Below are positions 24,228-27,537 of a stretch of DNA of 27,537 nt, piece after piece. Below the pieces are notes generated by a model, which did not search any database, was not told where the DNA came from, and was given only the letters and a program-made list of their open reading frames with translations. This DNA comes from a virus: positions 1-27,537 of IMG/VR virus record IMGVR_UViG_3300032287_000441; one strand, written 5' to 3'. Position 1 is the stretch's first letter, and each line of letters opens with the position of its first letter. The position numbers were made by a program, and so were the translations under genes.

Positions 24228-24328
24228 AGTATGCAGCCGTGGCGTTGGGGTTTCTTTGTGGCATCTGCGCTTCTGTATCTGCTTTTCTTTGTCTCGTTTA
24301 TAGCGAAGTGAAAAGGATCGAAAAATGA
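24224..24328 (+). CDS. Tiny single-pass membrane protein (34 aa)
   Basis: GTG 24224 overlaps the endolysin stop (GTGA) and its own TGA overlaps the next ATG (ATGA), so it is tightly tied to both. Product: MKYAAVALGFLCGICASVSA, then FLCLVYSEVKRIEK. One hydrophobic segment at about 4-26 with three Cys (12, 15 and 23), then a short charged tail. Size and place after the endolysin fit a lysis accessory such as an antiholin-like or spanin-like peptide. A true spanin would not be needed in a Gram-positive-type envelope. Double coupling makes it likely to be real. Confidence 0.65.
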   Translation: MKYAAVALGFLCGICASVSAFLCLVYSEVKRIEK

Positions 24329-24579
24329 ATCTTGCACAGTGGATCATCACAGCTGGTGGCGTTGTGACAGCATTGGCTGCGATGGTGCAGTTCGTTGTTC
24401 GTCCGGTGGTGAAGTGGGCAACACGGATTGAGAAGGCCGTCACCCTCGTCGAAATGAATATGTTTAACAACGGTGGTGCATCGTTGCGTGACGCGATTGA
24501 CCGCATTGAATCACGTCTTGAAAACCTCGAAAAGAAATCTCAAAGTTCTACGGTTCGAAAGAAAAGTACAACGAAATAA
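24325..24579 (+). CDS. Membrane-anchored coiled-coil protein, lysis region
   Basis: An 84-residue protein, ATG 24325 with ATGA overlap. One hydrophobic segment at about 3-26 (LAQWIITAGGVVTALAAMVQ) is followed by a basic hinge (RPVVKWATRIEK). Next is a segment containing MFNNGGASLRDAIDRIESRL, and then a coiled-coil helix and a Ser/Lys-rich tail. The NGG-x-SLRDA-x-DRIE pattern is familiar from small membrane proteins near lysis genes of actinobacterial phages, as far as I recall; some are annotated as holins. It is the third or fourth membrane protein in this block, so it may be the second holin component rather than the pore itself. Confidence 0.7.
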   Translation: MNLAQWIITAGGVVTALAAMVQFVVRPVVKWATRIEKAVTLVEMNMFNNGGASLRDAIDRIESRLENLEKKSQSSTVRKKSTTK

Positions 24580-24585
24580 CGGTGG

Positions 24586-24591
24586 TACTCT
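24586..24591 (+). promoter_or_regulatory. Possible -10 box, near-leaderless start
   Basis: TACTCT (TANNNT) ends ten bases before ATG 24602, which lacks a Shine-Dalgarno sequence; the expected transcript would have a leader of about four bases. No -35 is evident. Confidence 0.25.
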
Positions 24592-24601
24592 CGGTCTTCC
24601 T

Positions 24602-24736
24602 ATGACCGAGCAAGACATCCAAATCCTGTTGAAGTACCTCGTCAAAGCCACGGTGATCCCCACCGAACATGACGAATTCATACGTGCTGTTGAACGGTTG
24701 GAATCCTTGCTGCGTAAGGCTCAGCGAGTCGCATAA
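24602..24736 (+). CDS. Small helical protein (44 aa)
   Basis: Starts at ATG 24602; the same frame is open further left but only within the preceding gene. Product: MTEQDIQILLKYLVKATVIP, TEHDEFIRAVERLESLLRKA, QRVA, which reads as two amphipathic helices joined by a turn. No ribosome site is visible, and TACTCT upstream may be a -10 box. Function unknown; helical pairs of this size often make dimers. It lies in the transition between lysis genes and the recombination module, where small host-directed proteins are common. Confidence 0.6.
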   Translation: MTEQDIQILLKYLVKATVIPTEHDEFIRAVERLESLLRKAQRVA

Positions 24737-24745
24737 CTCGTTGTC

Positions 24746-24751
24746 TACAAT
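24746..24751 (+). promoter_or_regulatory. Possible -10 box for leaderless zinc-ribbon gene
   Basis: TACAAT is close to the ideal TATAAT and ends six bases before ATG 24758, the same spacing as the box before 23153. The start codon would be the first base of the transcript. No -35 at 17 bases; an imperfect GAGT/ACTC inverted repeat overlaps the region (24727-24739). Confidence 0.45.
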
Positions 24752-24757
24752 GCCGGT

Positions 24758-24874
24758 ATGGACCCGAAGAACTGGTTGACCTGCCCGGACTGTGGCAATT
24801 CATGGCCCGTGGGCGACGGTCAATACTGTGCCGTGTGTCGCACCAAGGGAGAACAAGATGAGCGAGAAGCCTGA
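24758..24874 (+). CDS. Small zinc-ribbon protein (38 aa)
   Basis: ATG 24758 to TGA 24874. Product: MDPKNWLTCPDCGNSWPVGD, GQYCAVCRTKGEQDEREA. C9-x2-C12 and C24-x2-C27 form a classic four-cysteine zinc ribbon with a rubredoxin-like knuckle (CPDCG). It overlaps the start of the next gene by 17 bases. Zinc ribbons of this type in phages can touch RNA polymerase or nucleic acid; the precise role is unknown. Together with the 35-residue gene at 9050 this makes two unlinked mini zinc ribbons in the window. Confidence 0.7.
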   Translation: MDPKNWLTCPDCGNSWPVGDGQYCAVCRTKGEQDEREA

Positions 24875-25163
24875 AAGCTTCCCTGTTGTTCTCGTACGCT
24901 GGGCTGACGCACACGCAGGGGACGGTGGATGGCTCCCGCTAGACGACTACGAGGACGACGGTGAGGTCATCGTCACTACGGTCGGCTATCTCGTACCGGC
25001 TGACACGCCAGGAGGCAAGAAAGATCACGTCACAGTGTGGCAAACCATCACCGACGGGGAAGGTATCCACCCGTTCCACATCCCCAGTTTGATGGTTCGT
25101 TCCATGACGGTTGTGCCGGTCACAGAAAACTCTGTGCCTGACCTTGACACACCCCCTGTTTAA
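24858..25163 (+). CDS. Hypothetical beta-rich protein (101 aa)
   Basis: ATG 24858 follows AAGGGAG by six bases; the same frame runs further left, but the ribosome site decides the start. It reads as an all-beta domain (FPVVLVRWADAHAGDGGWLP, EVIVTTVGYLVPADTPGGKK, DHVTVWQTITDGEGIHPFHI, SLMVRSMTVVPV). The last 15 residues are Pro/Asp/Thr-rich. Small phage proteins with VTVWQT...G.G...IP...V occur widely with no function attached that I can name. Its 3' end contains the -35 of the promoter that drives the recombination genes. Confidence 0.7.
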   Translation: MSEKPESFPVVLVRWADAHAGDGGWLPLDDYEDDGEVIVTTVGYLVPADTPGGKKDHVTVWQTITDGEGIHPFHIPSLMVRSMTVVPVTENSVPDLDTPPV

Positions 25164-25173
25164 CCTGTACCGT
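25144..25173 (+). promoter_or_regulatory. Promoter for recombination operon
   Basis: TTGACA at 25144-25149 is a perfect -35; 18 bases later TACCGT at 25168-25173 fits the TANNNT -10 consensus. Transcription would begin near 25180, leaving a leader of about 23 bases with the GGAGGGGG ribosome site (25192-25199) before ATG 25203. The -35 lies in the end of the preceding gene. This is the clearest sigma-70-type promoter in the window, apt for early or middle genes. Confidence 0.6.
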
Positions 25174-25185
25174 ACCTAACCGTAC
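25170..25185 (+). promoter_or_regulatory. Operator-like direct repeat CCGTAC x2
   Basis: CCGTAC occurs at 25170-25175 and again at 25180-25185, exactly 10 bases apart, about one turn of DNA. Each is preceded by TAACC-type sequence (25161, 25177). The repeats overlap the proposed -10 and start site, where a repressor would act. A ribbon-helix-helix protein, which often reads tandem sites, is encoded at 26827. Confidence 0.4.
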
Positions 25186-25202
25186 AACGAAGGAGGGGGC
25201 CG

Positions 25203-26186
25203 ATGGCTCTACACAGGTATCGCATCAACAAGCCGGAACACGGCGGCCAAGACTGGCTGAACATCAGGTTCCGGGACGACCACGGCAACAAGCGTGTGTC
25301 CGCCTCAGCAGTCGCCGCGATCTACGGGTTGCATCCGTTCGTGAAGCGTGACGCATACGCAGCTGAACTGCTCGGTGACATCGCACCAACCCCGATCCCA
25401 CCGAACCCTGCGATGGAACGCGGCAACCGTCTCGAACCGTTCGTGTTGGAATGGGCAAGCGACAAACTGAACCTGAAGTTTGACACCCCGGACGAAATGT
25501 TCGCAGCCGATTCGGACAACGGCGCACGAATGGTGTCCACCCTGGACGGTTTCTTTGAGGCTGAAATGCAGGACGAGGACGGCAACACACAACTGGTTCG
25601 CAAGGTGCTGGAAATCAAGACCACCACCCGCAAGTGGGAAGGTCGTCTGCCGGACTATTGGCGCATCCAAGGAATCCAGCAGGCCATCTGCGCTGACGTG
25701 AACCAAATCCTGTGGGCCGTGTTCGACCCGTCCATGATTCTGCACATCCATGTCCAGCACGTCACCCAGGCAGAAATGGACGAACACATCGCAGCGGTGG
25801 AAACCTGGCTGAACAGCATCGAGCTGGGCATGGTCCCGGACGGTGTGAAGTGGTCGTACGAAACGGTCGCTACCCGCTACCAGCAGTCGTTGGAGAAGAC
25901 GACACGCATCGACCCCGAACACGCCGAACTGTTCAACCGTTACCGTCATGTGCGAAACGAACTTGACTCGTACCGCGCATTGGAACTAGAACTCAAGGCA
26001 GAGATTTGCGAACTGATCGGGGACGCAGACACAGCAGTTCTCAACGGGACAACCGTTGCGACTTGGAAAACACAGACACGGGAAACCTTCAACAGCAAAG
26101 CGTTCAAGGTTGCACACCCGGAACTGGCCAAGCAATTCATCAAAGAGTCAACGACTCGCTCATTCCTTTTGAAAGGGGACAAGTAA
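25203..26186 (+). CDS. YqaJ-like viral recombinase / exonuclease
   Basis: A 327-residue protein with a strong ribosome site. The lambda-exonuclease/YqaJ nuclease core is visible in order: SASAVAAIYGLHPF (about 33-46), AMERGNRLEPFVLEW (70-84, with G74 and E78), STLDGFFEAEM (112-122, catalytic D115), KVLEIKTTTR (134-143, catalytic E137 and K139) and the QGIQQA helix (156-161). Such enzymes resect one DNA strand from double-strand ends and hand the remaining strand to an annealing protein, here the next gene, whose ATG overlaps the stop (TAATG). The C-terminal 110 residues (long helix around LDSYRALELELKAEI) are typical of phage members. Role: recombination and possibly genome concatemer processing. 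Confidence 0.9.
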   Translation: MALHRYRINKPEHGGQDWLNIRFRDDHGNKRVSASAVAAIYGLHPFVKRDAYAAELLGDIAPTPIPPNPAMERGNRLEPFVLEWASDKLNLKFDTPDEMFAADSDNGARMVSTLDGFFEAEMQDEDGNTQLVRKVLEIKTTTRKWEGRLPDYWRIQGIQQAICADVNQILWAVFDPSMILHIHVQHVTQAEMDEHIAAVETWLNSIELGMVPDGVKWSYETVATRYQQSLEKTTRIDPEHAELFNRYRHVRNELDSYRALELELKAEICELIGDADTAVLNGTTVATWKTQTRETFNSKAFKVAHPELAKQFIKESTTRSFLLKGDK

Positions 26187-26824
26187 TGGAAAACAAGGAA
26201 ACCGCAGAACTGTTGAAGGTTCTGCACAACTACGCGGTGCCGGACCCGAAGATCGTCGGCAAACTGCCCAAGGGCGGAAATTTCCTGTCCTTCGTGGGTC
26301 ACGCTGACATCACCCGCATCCTCATCGAGGTCGACCCGCACTGGCGACTCGTCCCCATCGCATGGGAGAACGGTCGCCCCGCAGTCAACATCGTCAACGA
26401 CATGGCCACCATGTGGTTCGAGATGACCCTGCTCGGGCAGGCACGTCTCGCTATCGGCACAGCCAAAGCGAACAGCATGGACTTGGACAAGGTGCTGTAC
26501 GGTGACGCGCTCCGCAACGGGGCAATGCGTTTCGGTATCGGCCTCAGCCTGTGGACGAAGCAGGAATGGGAAGACCTGGACCACCACACCCCGGCACCAG
26601 CACCACGGCCCGCAGCTAAGCCCGCTGCAAAGCCCGCCGGGAAAGCATCCCCGACAAAGGAACTGACCGAAGAACAGATTGCCCAGTTCAAGGCAGCCTG
26701 CGATAACGTCGGTCTCAACATTGTTGATGTCATCGCACACGCAGGCATCGACGCAAACCGTCCGCTGATTGAAGCTGACCTTGCCGGTCTGCGGGCATCG
26801 TTCAAGGAAATGAAGGGAGCCTGA
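26186..26824 (+). CDS. Rad52-like single-strand annealing protein
   Basis: Starts at ATG 26186 (overlap with the exonuclease stop); the upstream frame is within that gene. The 212-residue protein shows FLSFVGHADITRILIEVDPH, MWFEMTLLGQARLAIGTAKA and VLYGDALRNGAMRFGIGLSL, the order of a Rad52/Sak-type annealase core (VGHADIT ... VDP.W ... GDALRNGAMRFG). A Pro/Ala linker at about 133-153 leads to a C-terminal helical tail (EEQIAQFKAACDNVGLNIVD) that may bind a partner. It pairs complementary strands exposed by the exonuclease. The adjacent exonuclease confirms the assignment. Assignment to Rad52-like rather than Erf or RecT rests on the core pattern and is not tested by search. Confidence 0.8.
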   Translation: MENKETAELLKVLHNYAVPDPKIVGKLPKGGNFLSFVGHADITRILIEVDPHWRLVPIAWENGRPAVNIVNDMATMWFEMTLLGQARLAIGTAKANSMDLDKVLYGDALRNGAMRFGIGLSLWTKQEWEDLDHHTPAPAPRPAAKPAAKPAGKASPTKELTEEQIAQFKAACDNVGLNIVDVIAHAGIDANRPLIEADLAGLRASFKEMKGA

Positions 26825-26826
26825 TC

Positions 26827-27018
26827 ATGGCTAACAAGAGAACCGTTGACCCGTCTGCATCGGAAGCGTCATCTCACATTGTCGGTATTCGTATGACGAC
26901 ACGCCAGTTGGCGGAGATTGCGGAACTGTGCGAGGCCCGTGGCGTGAAGCGTTCTACGTTGATTCGTGACTTGGTGCGTCATGCGTACATTGTTGAGTTC
27001 AGCCCGGAGCAGTTCTGA
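26827..27018 (+). CDS. Ribbon-helix-helix DNA-binding protein
   Basis: A 63-residue protein with a GGGAG site upstream, two bases after the annealase stop. The sequence HIVGIRMTTRQLAEIAELCE, ARGVKRSTLIRDLVRHA is the strand-helix-turn-helix of MetJ/Arc/CopG-type proteins (IRMTTRQL as the DNA-reading strand, KRSTLIRDLVRHA as the second helix). It acts as a dimer in the host cytoplasm and could control the operon it sits in; tandem CCGTAC repeats at 25170-25185 are candidate sites. Its stop overlaps the next ATG (TGATG). Confidence 0.8.
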   Translation: MANKRTVDPSASEASSHIVGIRMTTRQLAEIAELCEARGVKRSTLIRDLVRHAYIVEFSPEQF

Positions 27019-27206
27019 TGGGTTGGATGGAACTGAACGCGATTGAGTCAAACCGCCGGTTGAAGGATCAGGCTGACCAGTTGCAGCATCAGGCGATGGG
27101 TCGCACGTTGGAGGAGATTCGTGCCGAGGTGATTGAGATTCGCCGCCAGGTGGATGACTTGAAGATGGTGTTGTTGTTGGTTCAGGACAATGTTGGCCAT
27201 GTCTAA
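27018..27206 (+). CDS. Small coiled-coil protein (62 aa)
   Basis: A 62-residue, almost fully helical protein (NRRLKDQADQLQHQAMGRTL, EEIRAEVIEIRRQVDDLKMV, LLLVQDNVGHV) with heptad spacing through most of its length and hydrophobic residues at the C-terminus. It is coupled to the ribbon-helix-helix gene (one-base overlap) and overlaps the nuclease gene by eight bases. It probably makes a dimer or trimer; nothing more specific can be read. Confidence 0.65.
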   Translation: MGWMELNAIESNRRLKDQADQLQHQAMGRTLEEIRAEVIEIRRQVDDLKMVLLLVQDNVGHV

Positions 27207-27534
27207 ATCGAAGGCGAAAGGCACCGCTGCCGAGACAGCCGTGGTCAAATACCTGCGTGAGCATGGTTTCCCGTACGCGGAACGTCGAGCATTGCACGGC
27301 ACCGCCGACAAAGGAGACATCACCGGGTGCGGACCCATCGTGTTCGAAGTGAAGAACCACGCCAAAATGGATTTGGCTGGCTGGATCAAAGAACTGGAAG
27401 CTGAGATGGTGAACGCCAAAGCAGATACCGGGGCCGTCATCGCCAAGAAGCGTGGCACTACCGACCCTGGTGAGTGGTACGCCATCCTCCCAGCACGGGT
27501 GCTGATCGGTCTACTGGTGGAGGCAGGGTACTGA
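27199..27534 (+). CDS. PD-(D/E)XK nuclease, Holliday-junction-resolvase-like
   Basis: ATG 27199 is preferred over TTG 27190 because the latter lies deeper in the previous gene. The 111-residue protein has KGTAAETAVVKYLREHGFPY (first helix with Glu), GTADKGDITG (catalytic Asp) and the PIVFEVKNH strand (E and K of the ExK motif), in the order of archaeal-type resolvases and related small nucleases. The next segment GWIKELEAEMVNAKADTGAV, IAKKRG completes the fold. It would cut branched DNA during recombination or packaging. Other small PD-(D/E)XK nucleases (VRR-Nuc type) cannot be excluded. The stop shares its last base with the next ATG. Confidence 0.75.
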   Translation: MSKSKAKGTAAETAVVKYLREHGFPYAERRALHGTADKGDITGCGPIVFEVKNHAKMDLAGWIKELEAEMVNAKADTGAVIAKKRGTTDPGEWYAILPARVLIGLLVEAGY

Positions 27535-27537
27535 TGG
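27534..27537 (+). CDS. Start of a further gene (cut by right edge)
   Basis: ATGG at 27534-27537 begins with the last base of the nuclease stop (TGATG), the same overlap seen through the operon. Only the start codon and one base are present, so nothing can be said about the product. Confidence 0.4.

Overview
The window is the late-gene block plus the start of a recombination module of a tailed double-stranded DNA phage. Every supportable gene is on the + strand, most neighbours overlap by 1-4 bases or lie within 30 bases, and the longest stretch without a gene is only 158 bases (9158-9315). The capsid protein resembles the N4-gp56 family. There is no tape-measure gene, tail-tube chaperone pair or sheath, which points to a podovirus-like particle. 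The base composition, the GTG/TTG starts, the TANNNT boxes placed as for leaderless starts, and two proteins with long Thr-rich (TTTT/VPPTTTT) linkers suggest an actinobacterial host, possibly an aquatic Acidimicrobiia-type lineage. The host call is inference; nothing in the window proves it.

Layout. 1-643: tail end of the portal gene, cut by the left edge. 646-9157: five overlapping genes for probable internal or ejected virion proteins, including one of 1545 residues, then a tiny zinc-ribbon gene. 9158-9315: structured regulatory gap. 9316-10785: scaffold and major capsid, closed by a strong intrinsic terminator at 10817-10846. 10894-13369: small head/tail accessory genes and a GT4-type glycosyltransferase. 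13378-16584: collagen-like fibre, then a family of modular tail-fibre proteins and a 41-residue gene. 16603-17643: GT2 glycosyltransferase with a helical-repeat tail. 17675-21790: two tiny Lys-rich genes, putative tail/connector proteins, a beta-propeller-like protein and a tail-collar fibre. 21814-24579: lysis region with a holin-like protein, a surface protein with a Thr-rich stalk, small membrane proteins and an M15-like endolysin. 24602-25163: three short genes. 25144-27534: promoter with operator-like repeats, then YqaJ-type exonuclease, Rad52-like annealing protein, ribbon-helix-helix protein, coiled-coil protein and PD-(D/E)XK resolvase-like nuclease.

How the parts may fit. Scaffold and capsid sit between a regulatory gap and a terminator and so look like a separately controlled high-expression unit. 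The fibre cluster mixes a Gly-Pro-Thr collagen stalk with swappable C-terminal modules and is flanked by two glycosyltransferase genes, which suggests (inference) that fibre threonines are glycosylated by phage enzymes. The right end carries an exonuclease plus annealase pair and a resolvase-like nuclease, a standard phage recombination set. Seven genes under 60 codons were found by reading the gaps and overlaps directly: 9050, 16459, 17675, 17794, 23153, 24224 and 24758.
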